A stretch of 64,000 bases of DNA from JBLMXQ01 sp050257855 (GTDB lineage Bacteria > Acidobacteriota > Vicinamibacteria > Vicinamibacterales > CAVVIG01). The position numbers and the translations under genes were made by a program. The stretch spans positions 1 to 64,000 of the forward strand of contig JBLMXQ010000139.1 in the NCBI GenBank assembly GCA_050257855.1, read 5' to 3'. The notes beneath the pieces are model-generated. The model was not told the DNA's origin. It made no database searches and saw nothing but the letters and a program-made list of their open reading frames with translations. How positions within the stretch are numbered: position 1 is the first letter of the stretch; every line of letters begins with the position of its first letter. This document shows positions 1 through 9,159 of this stretch, piece by piece.

Positions 1-2
1 CG

Positions 3-1880
3 CTGACGCTCATCCAGGACGCGGTCGCCGAGATCGAGCGCACCACCGGCGAGAAGGTCGACATCGATCACGTCCCGCTCGACGACGCGAAGACGTACCA
101 GGTCTTCCAGGACGGCCAGACGTACGGCATCTTCCAGTTCGAGTCGAGCGGCATGCGCGAGATCCTGCGCAAGGCCCGGCCCCAGCGCCTCGACGACCTC
201 ATCGCCCTGAACGCGCTCTACCGGCCGGGCCCGCTGCGCAGCGGCATGGTCGACGACTTCATCGCCCGCAAGCAGGGAAAGACCGACGTCACGTACGAGA
301 TGCCGGAGCTCGAGCCCGTGCTCGCCGACACGTACGGCGTCATCGCCTATCAGGAACAGGTGATGCGCATCTCGAACGTCGTCGCCGGCTTCACGCTCGG
401 CGAGGCCGACCTGCTGCGCAAGGCGATGGGCAAGAAGAAGGCCGACGTGATGGCCCAGATGCGCGCCAGGTTCGTCGAGGGCGCCAGGAAGAACGGCCAT
501 GCGGAGAAGAAAGCCGCGCACCTGTTCGACCTGATGGAGCACTTCGCCGGCTACGGCTTCAACAAGTCGCACTCGACCGCCTACGCGTTCCTCGCGTATC
601 AGACGGCGTACCTCAAGGCGAACTACCCCTGGCATTTCGCCGCGGCGCTCCTGACGATCGAGGCGCAGAACGCCGACAAGCTCGCGCTGTACCTCGGCGA
701 GTGCCGCGACCGAGGCATTCCGGTGCTGCCGCCCGACATCAACGAGAGCGAGCTGCGCTTCACCGTCGAGCCGGACCGCGGCGTGCGGTTCGGCCTGACC
801 GCCATCAAGAACGTCGGCGAGGGCGCCGTCGAGTCGCTCGTCGGCGTCCGCCGCGAGCGCGGGCGGATCGCGTCCCTCGTGGCGCTGTGCGAGGACCTGG
901 ATCTGCGGCTCGTCAACAAACGCGTCTTCGAGAGCCTGATCAAGGCCGGCGCGTTCGATTCCCTGGCCGCCGGCCATCCGGTCTACGACGCGCTCCCGTC
1001 GCGCGCGCTCCGGCCGCGGCTGCTCGCGGCGATCGATGCGGCGTGCGAGCACGGCGTGCGCGTGCAGCGCGACCGCAGCGAGGGTCAGGCGCAGCTGTTC
1101 GGCGCGTTCGACGAGCCGGTTGCAGCGGCCGACCGTCTTCAGGCCGTCCCGGCGAACGGGTCGCGCCTCTCGCTGCCCGATGCGCCGGCATGGACCGAGT
1201 CCGAGCAGCTCGCCTTCGAGAAGGAAACGCTCGGCCTGTACTGGAGCGGACACCCGGTCGATCGGTACGCCGCGCAGCTGCGCGAATTCGGCGCGCGCAC
1301 GATTCCCGAGCTCGGCGAGGCGCCCGTCAGCGGCTCGCGCGCCGACGCGTGGGGACCGGGCGGACCGAAGCCGATCGAGCCGGACACGAGCGTCGGCGGC
1401 ATTGTCGCCGCCTGCCGGCTGCTCAAGACGCGCAAGGGCGACCGGATGGCCGTGTTCACGCTCGAAGACGCGCTCGCGAGCGTGGAGGTGATCGCGTTCC
1501 CGGAGACCTTCCAGCGGTCGGCGGCCTGCCTCGAGGCCGGCACGCTCGTCCTCGTGCGCGGCAAGCTGGAGCGCGACGACGAGTCGGTGCGGATCCTGGC
1601 GTCGGAGGTCTCGCCAATCGAGAGCGTGCGCGAGCGGCTGGCGCGGGAAGTGGCGATTCGCGTCAAGACTCCAGCCGACCGCCGCACGTTCGAGCAGCTC
1701 GGCCAGATCCTGGCGCGGCACCGCGGCGACCGCCGGGTCTCGTTCGAGATGGAACTGGCCTCCCCCCACCGGCTGCGGGTGCGCGCCGACGTGACGGCGC
1801 AGATCCGCGTACGCCCCTCGCAGGCGCTCATCGCGGAGCTGGAGCAGGTGGTCGGACCGGGCGCCGTGGAGCTGCGCTGA
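3..1880 (+). CDS. dnaE: DNA polymerase III alpha subunit, C-terminal part (5' end outside window)
   Basis: This is the replicative polymerase subunit. The reading frame is open from the first bases of the window, so the N-terminal PHP region and most of the polymerase core lie upstream; about 625 of a usual 1,100-1,200 residues are visible. The first visible stretch already matches the family (IQDAV, then YGIFQFESSGM). Next come the fingers region (LYRPGPL, YQEQVM, GYGFNKSHS), a helix-hairpin-helix segment (VNKRVFESLIKAGAFD) and an OB-fold region near the end (VGGIVAACR, RMAVFTLED, IAFPETF). The accA ATG follows two bases after the stop, so the two are probably cotranscribed. The family call is secure; the start cannot be seen. 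Confidence 0.96.
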   Translation: MTLIQDAVAEIERTTGEKVDIDHVPLDDAKTYQVFQDGQTYGIFQFESSGMREILRKARPQRLDDLIALNALYRPGPLRSGMVDDFIARKQGKTDVTYEMPELEPVLADTYGVIAYQEQVMRISNVVAGFTLGEADLLRKAMGKKKADVMAQMRARFVEGARKNGHAEKKAAHLFDLMEHFAGYGFNKSHSTAYAFLAYQTAYLKANYPWHFAAALLTIEAQNADKLALYLGECRDRGIPVLPPDINESELRFTVEPDRGVRFGLTAIKNVGEGAVESLVGVRRERGRIASLVALCEDLDLRLVNKRVFESLIKAGAFDSLAAGHPVYDALPSRALRPRLLAAIDAACEHGVRVQRDRSEGQAQLFGAFDEPVAAADRLQAVPANGSRLSLPDAPAWTESEQLAFEKETLGLYWSGHPVDRYAAQLREFGARTIPELGEAPVSGSRADAWGPGGPKPIEPDTSVGGIVAACRLLKTRKGDRMAVFTLEDALASVEVIAFPETFQRSAACLEAGTLVLVRGKLERDDESVRILASEVSPIESVRERLAREVAIRVKTPADRRTFEQLGQILARHRGDRRVSFEMELASPHRLRVRADVTAQIRVRPSQALIAELEQVVGPGAVELR

Positions 1881-1882
1881 CG

Positions 1883-2857
1883 ATGCCACCCGAAACGCTC
1901 GAGTTCGAGGAGCCGATCGCCGTCCTGCTCAAGGAGATCGAGGCGCTGTCGCTGCTGCCGCACACCGGCGCGCGCGACCGTGAGATCGAGTCGCTCCGCC
2001 GCCGCGTCGACTCGGTCCGCGCCGAGCTGTACCGTTCGCTCACGCCGTGGCAGCGCGTGCTCGTCGCGCGGCACTCGAGCCGTCCCGGGCTCGAAGACTA
2101 CCTGCAGCGCCTGTTCACCGGCTTCGTCGAAATCCACGGCGACCGCCGGTTCGCCGACGACCACGCGATCATGACCGGCATGGCGGAGTACAAAGGGCAG
2201 CCGGTCGTCGTCGTCGGCCACGTGAAGGGGCGCGACACGAAGGAGAAGATCTTCCGCAACTTCGGCTACGCGCGGCCCGAGGGCTACCGCAAGGCGCTCC
2301 GGACCATGCGCATGGCGGAGAAGTTCGGCAGGCCGATCGTCGTGTTCGTCGACACGCCGGCGGCGTTTCCGGGCATCGAATCGGAGGAGCGGGGCGTCGC
2401 CGAAGCGATCGCCCTGAACCTGCGCGAGATGATGATGCTCGACACGCCGATCGTCGTCGTGATCAGCGGCGAGGGCGGCAGCGGCGGTGCGCTCGGCATC
2501 GCGGTCGGCGACCGCGTCTTGATGCAGGAGTTCGCCATCTACAGCGTCATCCCGCCGGAGGGGTGTGCCGCCATTCTCTGGCGCGACGCGAACAAGAAGG
2601 TCGAGGCGGCCGATGCCCTGAAGCTCACCGCGCCCGACCTGCTCGCCTCCGGCATCGTCGACGCGATCGTACCCGAACCCACGGGCGGCGCACACACCGA
2701 TCACGCCGCGGCGGCCGCTCTCCTCGACGAGGTGCTGGGCCGCGTGCTGCGGGAGATGCAGGACCTCGATCCGGACACCCGCCTGGAGCAGCGCTACCAG
2801 AAGTTCCGCAACATGGGGAGGGCGGGCGTGGACTTCGTGGACGGGGGGACTCCGTGA
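1883..2857 (+). CDS. accA: Acetyl-CoA carboxylase carboxyltransferase subunit alpha
   Basis: AccA, with AccD, transfers CO2 from carboxybiotin to acetyl-CoA to make malonyl-CoA, the first committed step of fatty acid synthesis. The 324-residue product has the usual family length. Visible family features are a helical N-terminal segment, FVEIHGDRRFADD, GHVKGRDTKEKIFRNFG, the crotonase-fold stretch FVDTPAAFPGIESEERG, and the glycine-rich SGEGGSGGALG that forms the oxyanion region. The ATG two bases after the dnaE stop gives a product that begins like the family. AccD and the biotin subunits are not in this window. The dnaE-accA order is common in bacteria. Confidence 0.97.
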   Translation: MPPETLEFEEPIAVLLKEIEALSLLPHTGARDREIESLRRRVDSVRAELYRSLTPWQRVLVARHSSRPGLEDYLQRLFTGFVEIHGDRRFADDHAIMTGMAEYKGQPVVVVGHVKGRDTKEKIFRNFGYARPEGYRKALRTMRMAEKFGRPIVVFVDTPAAFPGIESEERGVAEAIALNLREMMMLDTPIVVVISGEGGSGGALGIAVGDRVLMQEFAIYSVIPPEGCAAILWRDANKKVEAADALKLTAPDLLASGIVDAIVPEPTGGAHTDHAAAAALLDEVLGRVLREMQDLDPDTRLEQRYQKFRNMGRAGVDFVDGGTP

Positions 2858-2974
2858 CCTTCCCTGTCCTCACCGTACCTACAGTTGTCTTTGGGGAACT
2901 GGCGGACCAGGACGTCGATTCGGTATCCCGCGTCGAGCCGCCCCTTCGATGACGCAAATGGCGGTCCTCGGCTG

Positions 2975-4699
2975 ATGCCCTCCGTTCCTCCCCGCTGGGA
3001 GCCGATCGAGTGCGACGACGCGCAGGCCGCGCGGCTGGCGGCGGCGCTGGGCGTGCCGCCTGTCGTCGCGCGGCTGCTGTGCCAGCGCGGGCTGGCCGAC
3101 GAGGAGGCGGCGAACCGCTTCCTGAAGCCGTCGCTCGATCATCTGCACGATCCGATGGCGCTCGCCGACATGGGCGCGGCGGTCGATCGCCTGCTGACGG
3201 CGATCGCGCGGCGGGAGCATGTCGCGGTGCACGGCGACTACGACGTCGACGGCGTCACGTCCACGGTCATCCTGCGGCGGGCCCTCGAGCTGCTCGGCGC
3301 CGACGTCCGGCACTTCATCCCGGAGCGCCTCAGGGACGGCTACGGCCTGCAGCCGGCGGCCATCGAGCGCCTGCACGCCGAGGGGGTGTCGCTCGTGGTG
3401 TCGGTGGATTGCGGCATCCGCGGCGCGGATGCGGCGCGCCGCGCCAGGGAGCTCGGCGTCGATCTGATCATTACCGATCATCACGAGCCGGACGCGGTGC
3501 TGCCGCCGGCGCTCGCCGTCATCAACCCGAAGCGCCACGACTGCTCGTACCCGGACAAGCACCTCGCGGGCGTCGGCGTGGCGCTGAAGCTGGTGCAGGC
3601 GCTCTGCCGCCGTTCGGCGCGCGACCAGTGGCTGCCCGGCTTCGTGAAGGTGGCGGCGATCGGCACGCTCGCCGACGTCGTGCCGCTGGTGGGCGAGAAC
3701 CGGGTGATCGCGAAGATCGGCCTCGACCTCCTCTCGCGGGGCCCTCACAAGGTCGGGCTGCGCGCGCTGCTCGACGTCGCGGGTCTCGGCGGCAAGACCA
3801 TCGACAGCTATCACGTGTCTTTCATGCTCGCGCCGCGCGTCAACGCGGCCGGCCGCATGAGCAGCCCCGATCTGGCGACCCGGCTCCTGCTCGCCGGCGA
3901 CGAGACGACGGCCGGGGAGGCGCGCGCGCTGGCGCTCCAGCTCGACGCGGAAAATCTGCGCCGGCAGGAGGAAGAAGCCGCGATTCTCGCCGCGGCGAAG
4001 AAGCTCGTCCAGGCCGACCCGGAGATCGGCGCGCGCTCGGTGATCGTCGTCGCGGGCGACGGCTGGCATCGAGGCGTCATCGGCATCGTCGCCTCCAAGC
4101 TGGTCGAGGCGTTCCACCGCCCGGCCATCGTGCTGTCGATCGACGGCGAGGAGGCGCAGGGATCGTGCCGCAGCATTCCGCAGTTCGACATGCTGGCGGC
4201 GCTCGAACGCTGCGCCGGCCTGCTGCAGCGGTTCGGCGGCCACCGGCAGGCCGCCGGCCTCGCACTCGAGGCGTCGCGCGTCAGGGACCTGCGGGCCGCG
4301 ATCAACGACGTGGCCGACGAGACGCTGCAGCCGGAAGACCTGATGCCGCGGCTGCGCATCCACGGCGACCTGGGATTCCGGGCGATCACCGGCGACGTCG
4401 CTGCCGGCGTCGCATCGCTGGCGCCGTTCGGTGCCGGCAACCCGCGGCCGGTCTTCGCCGCGCGCGCGGTGGAGATCGTCGACGGCCCCCGCAAGCTCAA
4501 GGAGCGGCACCTCAAGATGGCGCTCAGGCAGGACGGCCGCATCTTCCGCGCCGTCGCGTGGCGGGCCGCCGAGCGCCACGATTTCCTCACCGAGCACAAG
4601 GCCGCCCTCGACGTGGCGTTCTCGTTGGAGCAGAATCAATACAACGGTGAGACGTACGTCGAGCTGACCCTGGCTGACCTGAAGAGCTCATCGCGTTGA
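2975..4699 (+). CDS. recJ: Single-stranded-DNA-specific 5'-3' exonuclease RecJ
   Basis: RecJ degrades single-stranded DNA 5' to 3' in recombination and mismatch repair. The product is 574 residues, close to the 577 of the E. coli enzyme. The DHH phosphoesterase motifs are all visible: GDYDVDGVTST, VDCGIRG, the signature TDHHEPD, and NAAGRMSSPD. The DHHA1 domain follows (HRGVIGIVASKL, then RFGGHRQAAG). The frame is open upstream to 2885, but the ATG at 2975 gives the family-like N-terminus and I chose it. The stop overlaps the TTG start of the next gene. A 117-bp gap separates it from accA. Confidence 0.95.
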   Translation: MPSVPPRWEPIECDDAQAARLAAALGVPPVVARLLCQRGLADEEAANRFLKPSLDHLHDPMALADMGAAVDRLLTAIARREHVAVHGDYDVDGVTSTVILRRALELLGADVRHFIPERLRDGYGLQPAAIERLHAEGVSLVVSVDCGIRGADAARRARELGVDLIITDHHEPDAVLPPALAVINPKRHDCSYPDKHLAGVGVALKLVQALCRRSARDQWLPGFVKVAAIGTLADVVPLVGENRVIAKIGLDLLSRGPHKVGLRALLDVAGLGGKTIDSYHVSFMLAPRVNAAGRMSSPDLATRLLLAGDETTAGEARALALQLDAENLRRQEEEAAILAAAKKLVQADPEIGARSVIVVAGDGWHRGVIGIVASKLVEAFHRPAIVLSIDGEEAQGSCRSIPQFDMLAALERCAGLLQRFGGHRQAAGLALEASRVRDLRAAINDVADETLQPEDLMPRLRIHGDLGFRAITGDVAAGVASLAPFGAGNPRPVFAARAVEIVDGPRKLKERHLKMALRQDGRIFRAVAWRAAERHDFLTEHKAALDVAFSLEQNQYNGETYVELTLADLKSSSR

Positions 4700-6801
4700 A
4701 GTGGCAGAAGCGCGCCCGGTTCGCCATCGCGGTGTTCGCGGTGGCGTTTGCGGTCGTCGTGGTGCTGGCGTTCAAGCACCGACCGGCCGCCGCGCCAGTG
4801 GTGTCGACGCCGGCCCCCGATCCCAACGCCGTCGTGGTCAGCACCGGCGGCGACGTCGCCCGGTATACCGGCACGCGCAAGGACGTCGCGATCGAGTACG
4901 ACAAGCAGCTCACGTACGCTGACGGATCCACGAAGCTCCTCGGCGTCCGCGTCGTCACGGTCGACCGCGGGAACCGCCGCCGCAGCTTCCGCGTCGAGGC
5001 GAAGGAAGGGCAGGTCGGGCAGAATCAGTCCACGTTGACGATGACCGGCGACGTACGGCTGACGGCGAGCGACGGCCTCGTCGCGCGCGCCGAGCACGCC
5101 ACGTATGCCGACAGCGACGCGACCGTTCGCGCGCCGGGCCCGGTCAGCTTCTCGCGCGGCCGGCTGTCGGGCAGCGGCGTCGGCATGACCTACGACAAGA
5201 ACCGCGACGTCCTCACGATCGCGAGGGACGCGGTCGTGCACATGGCGCCTGACGCCCGCGGCGCGGGTGCCGCGGCGGTGACGGCAGCCACGGCGACCAT
5301 CGCCCGGCGCGAGAAGCTCCTCCGGTTCGAGGGCAACGTCCACATCGAGCGGGGCGGGCAGGTCATCGAGGCCGCGCAGGCCATCGCGCATCTCAGCGAG
5401 GACGAGAAACGCCTCGAAGCCGTGGAGCTCCACGGCGACAGCCACATCGCGGGGACCACGGGGGGCGGCGGCGCGCTGCGCGACCTGACCGGCCGGGACA
5501 TGAATCTGCAGTACGCCGCCGACGGCCAGACGCTTCGGCACGCCGCGATCAGTGGCGGCGCCGCCATGGTGCTGGCCGGGGCAGCCGGGAAGGCCGGCCG
5601 GCGGATCGAGGCGAGGACGATAGATGTGACGTTCGCGCCCGACGGCACGACCCCTGTCGCTTTGATCGGGCGCGACAACGTCGTGCTCACGTTCCCGGCC
5701 GACGCGGGGAGCGCGACGCGCACGATTCGCGCAGCAACGCTCGACAGCCGCGGCGAGGCGCGGCGCGGCCTCACCGGCGCCCGGTTCACCGGGAACGTCC
5801 AGTACCGCGAGCGTGGCGGCACCAGCGACAGCGCCGCGAACTCCGGCGCCCTCGACGTGTCGCTCGAGCCCGGCTTCGGCGCGATTCAGGAGGCGACGTT
5901 CACGCGCGGGCTCACGTTCAGGCAGGGCACGATGACGGCGGAGGCGGCGTCCGGCGAATATCGGATTGCGAAGGGCACGCTCGAGCTGACCCGTGCGGAC
6001 CCGAACGCGCCGACGCCGCACGTCGCCAACGACCAGATCGTCGTCGACGCGCCGCACATCAACGTGACGCTATCCGGGCCGGAGCTCGTCGCAACCGGCC
6101 CGGTCAAGAGCGTCCTGCGGCCGACATCCGGCGACGCGAAGAACGGCGGCCGCCGCATGCCGGCGATGCTCAAGCGGGACCAGCCGGTGAACGTCACCGC
6201 GGACGCGCTGACCTACGACGGGCACGTGTCGAAGGCAACCTACACCGGCGCGGCCCAGTTGTGGCAGGGCGACACCAGCGTGCGCGCGGACAGCCTCGTG
6301 CTCGATGGCAGGACCGGCGATCTGACGGGAGACGGGGCCATCGCGACGAGCATTTCGCTCGAACAGACCGACCCGAAGACGAAGGCGCGGGAACGGACGC
6401 GCTCCCTGGCCACGGCCAGGTCGTTCCACTACGAGGACGCGCCGCGGCGTGCGACCTATACGACCGACGCCCACGTCACCGGCCCGCAGGGGGACCTCAC
6501 CGCGACGAAAGTGGAGCTGTACCTCCTGCCATCCGGCGACGAGCTCGAGCGCGCCGAGGCCTACGAGAAGGTGACGATTCACGAGTCGGGCCGCACGGTG
6601 ACCGGGGATCGCCTGACCTACTTCGGCGCCGACGAGCGGTACGTGGTCACCGGCACGCCCGTGCACATCGTCGATGAATGCGAGCGCGAGACGATCGGCC
6701 GCACGTTGACCTTCTTCAGGGCCACCGATACGATTCTCGTCGACGGCAACCAGCAGATCCGCACACAGACCAAAGGTGGCGGGAAGTGTTCCGGATCCTA
6801 G
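4696..6801 (+). CDS. Large LPS-transport protein with LptC-like and LptA/OstA-like regions
   Basis: The 701-residue product starts with one membrane segment (about residues 7-26) and continues as repetitive beta-rich sequence. An LptC-like part lies at about residues 40-120, followed by many OstA/LptA-type turns (MTGDVRLTASDGLVARAEHATY, RFEGNVHIERGG, LTYDGHVSKATYTGAAQLWQG, RTVTGDRLTYFG). LptC and LptA form the periplasmic slide that carries lipopolysaccharide from the LptB2FG transporter to LptD. It lies three bases upstream of lptB, which supports the role. Typical LptA is about 180 residues, so this is a fusion or a repeat expansion. The start is a TTG overlapping the recJ stop. The general role is fairly sure; the exact domain division is my reading. 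Confidence 0.8.
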   Translation: MKWQKRARFAIAVFAVAFAVVVVLAFKHRPAAAPVVSTPAPDPNAVVVSTGGDVARYTGTRKDVAIEYDKQLTYADGSTKLLGVRVVTVDRGNRRRSFRVEAKEGQVGQNQSTLTMTGDVRLTASDGLVARAEHATYADSDATVRAPGPVSFSRGRLSGSGVGMTYDKNRDVLTIARDAVVHMAPDARGAGAAAVTAATATIARREKLLRFEGNVHIERGGQVIEAAQAIAHLSEDEKRLEAVELHGDSHIAGTTGGGGALRDLTGRDMNLQYAADGQTLRHAAISGGAAMVLAGAAGKAGRRIEARTIDVTFAPDGTTPVALIGRDNVVLTFPADAGSATRTIRAATLDSRGEARRGLTGARFTGNVQYRERGGTSDSAANSGALDVSLEPGFGAIQEATFTRGLTFRQGTMTAEAASGEYRIAKGTLELTRADPNAPTPHVANDQIVVDAPHINVTLSGPELVATGPVKSVLRPTSGDAKNGGRRMPAMLKRDQPVNVTADALTYDGHVSKATYTGAAQLWQGDTSVRADSLVLDGRTGDLTGDGAIATSISLEQTDPKTKARERTRSLATARSFHYEDAPRRATYTTDAHVTGPQGDLTATKVELYLLPSGDELERAEAYEKVTIHESGRTVTGDRLTYFGADERYVVTGTPVHIVDECERETIGRTLTFFRATDTILVDGNQQIRTQTKGGGKCSGS

Positions 6802-6804
6802 CGA

Positions 6805-7530
6805 ATGTCCACACTCCGGACCCAGGGACTGACCAAGTCGTACGGCGGGCGCACGGTGGTCCGGGGTGTCAACCTCGACGTCGCCTCGGGTGAGATCGTC
6901 GGCCTGCTCGGGCCGAACGGCGCCGGCAAGACCACCACGTTCTACATGACCGTCGGGCTGACCGCCCCTGATTCGGGACGGGTGATCCTCGACGGTCAGG
7001 ACGTCACCGACGATCCGATGTACGTCCGGGCGCGGAAGGGCATCGGGTATCTGCCGCAGGAGCCGTCGATCTTCCGCGGCCTGACGGTCGAGCAGAACAT
7101 CCTGGCGATTCTCGAGACCATGGGGCTCGACGCGCCCGCCCGCCGGGCCCGCGTGCGCGAGCTGCTCGCGGAGCTGAACCTGACGCCGGTGGCGCAATCG
7201 CCGGCCTACACGCTCTCGGGCGGCGAGCGCCGGCGGGCCGAAATCACGCGTGCCCTCGTCATCTCCCCCAAGTTCATCCTGCTCGACGAGCCGTTCGCCG
7301 GCATCGACCCGATTGCCGTCAGCGACATCCAGAAGATCATCTTCCACCTCCGGGAACGCGGCATCGGCGTCCTCATCACCGACCACAACGTGCGCGAAAC
7401 CCTCCGCATCACCGACCGCGCCTACATCGTCCACGACGGCGTCATCTTCAAGAGCGGCACGCCGGCCGGTCTGGCCGCCGACGAGGAGGTCCGTCGGATT
7501 TATCTGGGGACTGAGTTCCGGTTGGACTAA
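6805..7530 (+). CDS. lptB: LPS export ABC transporter ATP-binding protein
   Basis: LptB is the cytoplasmic ATPase that, as a dimer with LptF and LptG, extracts lipopolysaccharide from the inner membrane. The 241-residue product has Walker A GPNGAGKTT, a Q-loop in GYLPQEPSIFR, the signature LSGGERRR, Walker B FILLDEPFAGIDP and the switch histidine in LITDHNVRET. The FRGLTVEQNI stretch is characteristic of LptB. The ATG is three bases after the stop of the LptC/LptA-like gene. Its permease partners are encoded as a single fused gene at 28213-30570. Confidence 0.96.
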   Translation: MSTLRTQGLTKSYGGRTVVRGVNLDVASGEIVGLLGPNGAGKTTTFYMTVGLTAPDSGRVILDGQDVTDDPMYVRARKGIGYLPQEPSIFRGLTVEQNILAILETMGLDAPARRARVRELLAELNLTPVAQSPAYTLSGGERRRAEITRALVISPKFILLDEPFAGIDPIAVSDIQKIIFHLRERGIGVLITDHNVRETLRITDRAYIVHDGVIFKSGTPAGLAADEEVRRIYLGTEFRLD

Positions 7531-7650
7531 AATAAGGCCTGGGAATTGCATCAGCCGAGGCGCGCCGTCCGGGGCCGGCTGTGACTTCCCGAATGAGACC
7601 ATGAAGGCAAGTGTCCAAAACAAAACGAGTTAGCTGACACGCTCGGCTCC

Positions 7651-9081
7651 ATGGGAATCCAGCAAAAACTCCACACCAAGCTCGTTCAGAAACTTATCCT
7701 TACGCCGTCCCTGCAGCAGGCGATCAAGCTGCTGCCGATGTCGACGCTGGAGCTGTCGGATCTCCTGAACCAGGAAATGGTCGAGAATCCGATGCTGGAG
7801 GAAGTGCCGACCGAGGAACTGCAGCCGGCCGACGCCGCGGCCCAGCCCGAGAAGCCCGAACCGCCCGAGCAGACCGCGAACAAGCCCGACACCTGGGACG
7901 ACCAGGACTACGAGTACTTCTTCGGCGACTATCTCGACGACGGCTACCGGCCACGCGCGCCACAGGAGATCCGGGAACTGCCGCCGATCGAGAACACGCT
8001 CTCGACGTCGAGCTCGCTCTCCGATCACCTCATGTGGCAGCTGTCGATGCAAACCGACGACCCGCTGATGCGCGAGATCGGATCGGCGATCATCGGCAAC
8101 CTGGACGACGACGGCTATCTGGTCGCCTCGTTCGAGGAGCTGGCGGCGATGGGGCCGTGGGCGGTAGAGGACGTGGAGCGGGCGCTGCGGCTGGTGCAGT
8201 CGTTCGATCCGACCGGCGTCGCCGCGCGCGACCTGCAGGAATGTCTGCTGCTCCAGCTGCGGCACGTGGGCCTCGAGGGCACGCCGACGGAGAAGATCGT
8301 CACCGACCACCTCCGGCTCCTGCAGAACCATCAGGTGCCCGAGATCGCGCGCAAGCTCGGGTTGACGATCGACGATCTGAAGGAGCACATCGAGATCATC
8401 CGGCACCTCGATCCGAAGCCGGGGAGCCGCTACAACCCGACCCAGTCGCAGTACGTGATTCCCGACGTGTACGTGGTGAAGGTGGAGGATCAGTACGTCG
8501 CGCTGCTCAACGAGGACGGGCTGCCGCAGATGCGGATCAGCCCGGTCTACCGGCGCCTGCTGGACAAGGGGGCGGAGAACAGCGACGAGACGCGCGCGTA
8601 CGTGAAGGACAAGTTCCGCTCGGCGCTCTGGCTGATCAAGTCGGTGGAGCAGCGGCAGAAGACGATTCACAAGGTCGCCAACAGCATCATCAACTTCCAG
8701 CGCGACTTCCTGGATCACGGCATCGAGCACCTGCGGCCGCTCGTCCTGCGCGACGTGGCGAACGACATCGGGATGCACGAGTCGACCGTCAGCCGCGTGG
8801 TGACGAACAAGTACATGCACACGCCGCAGGGCGTGTTCGAGATGAAGTACTTCTTCCACAGCGGCATCAACAGCTCCTACGGCGACAGCGTGTCGTCGGT
8901 CACCATCAAGCAGCGCATCCGGAAGATCATCGAGAACGAGGATCCGCGCAAGCCTCTCAGCGATTCGAAGATCGTCAGCATCCTGCAGCGGGAAGGGCTC
9001 GTCCTGGCGCGGCGGACCATCGCGAAGTACCGTGAGGAGCTCAAGATCCCGACATCCAACCAGCGAAAGGTGCTCTATTGA
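7651..9081 (+). CDS. rpoN: RNA polymerase sigma-54 factor
   Basis: RpoN directs RNA polymerase to -24/-12 promoters and needs an ATP-driven activator. The 476-residue product has region I at the N-terminus (glutamine-rich, LTPSLQQAIKLLPMSTLEL), an acidic region II (about residues 50-100), the core-binding domain, an HTH (DIGMHESTVSRVVTNKY) and the RpoN box ARRTIAKYREEL close to the C-terminus. It lies between lptB and hpf, a widely conserved arrangement. The 120-bp gap upstream may hold a promoter: TAAAAT at 7528-7533 is a possible -10, but I see no matching -35. No clear Shine-Dalgarno sequence precedes the ATG. Confidence 0.96.
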   Translation: MGIQQKLHTKLVQKLILTPSLQQAIKLLPMSTLELSDLLNQEMVENPMLEEVPTEELQPADAAAQPEKPEPPEQTANKPDTWDDQDYEYFFGDYLDDGYRPRAPQEIRELPPIENTLSTSSSLSDHLMWQLSMQTDDPLMREIGSAIIGNLDDDGYLVASFEELAAMGPWAVEDVERALRLVQSFDPTGVAARDLQECLLLQLRHVGLEGTPTEKIVTDHLRLLQNHQVPEIARKLGLTIDDLKEHIEIIRHLDPKPGSRYNPTQSQYVIPDVYVVKVEDQYVALLNEDGLPQMRISPVYRRLLDKGAENSDETRAYVKDKFRSALWLIKSVEQRQKTIHKVANSIINFQRDFLDHGIEHLRPLVLRDVANDIGMHESTVSRVVTNKYMHTPQGVFEMKYFFHSGINSSYGDSVSSVTIKQRIRKIIENEDPRKPLSDSKIVSILQREGLVLARRTIAKYREELKIPTSNQRKVLY

Positions 9082-9082
9082 G

Positions 9083-9145
9083 CTGTCAGCGGGCAGCTGT
9101 CGGCTGTCAGCGTGTCGATAGCCGATAGCCGACAGCCGACTGCCG
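9083..9145. repeat. Intergenic short-word repeat with a 10-bp inverted repeat
   Basis: Between rpoN and hpf the words GCTGTC/GTCGGC and their reverse complements recur in quick succession. A perfect 10-bp inverted repeat is present: GTCGGCTGTC at 9099-9108 and GACAGCCGAC at 9131-9140, with a 22-base loop that contains two GATAGCC words. There is no T-run, so it is not a classical terminator. It could fold in the mRNA between the two genes. Confidence 0.6.
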
Positions 9146-9159
9146 AAAGCTATTTTGCG

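Noticed and set aside
1139..2704. Long open frame on the minus strand opposite dnaE and accA
   Set aside because: It is antisense to two strongly conserved genes and its translation is Arg/Ala-rich with no family motif; high G+C keeps such shadow frames open.
7528..7533. TAAAAT as a promoter -10 for rpoN
   Set aside because: No -35 hexamer or TGn extension is present at suitable spacing; mentioned only in the rpoN entry.
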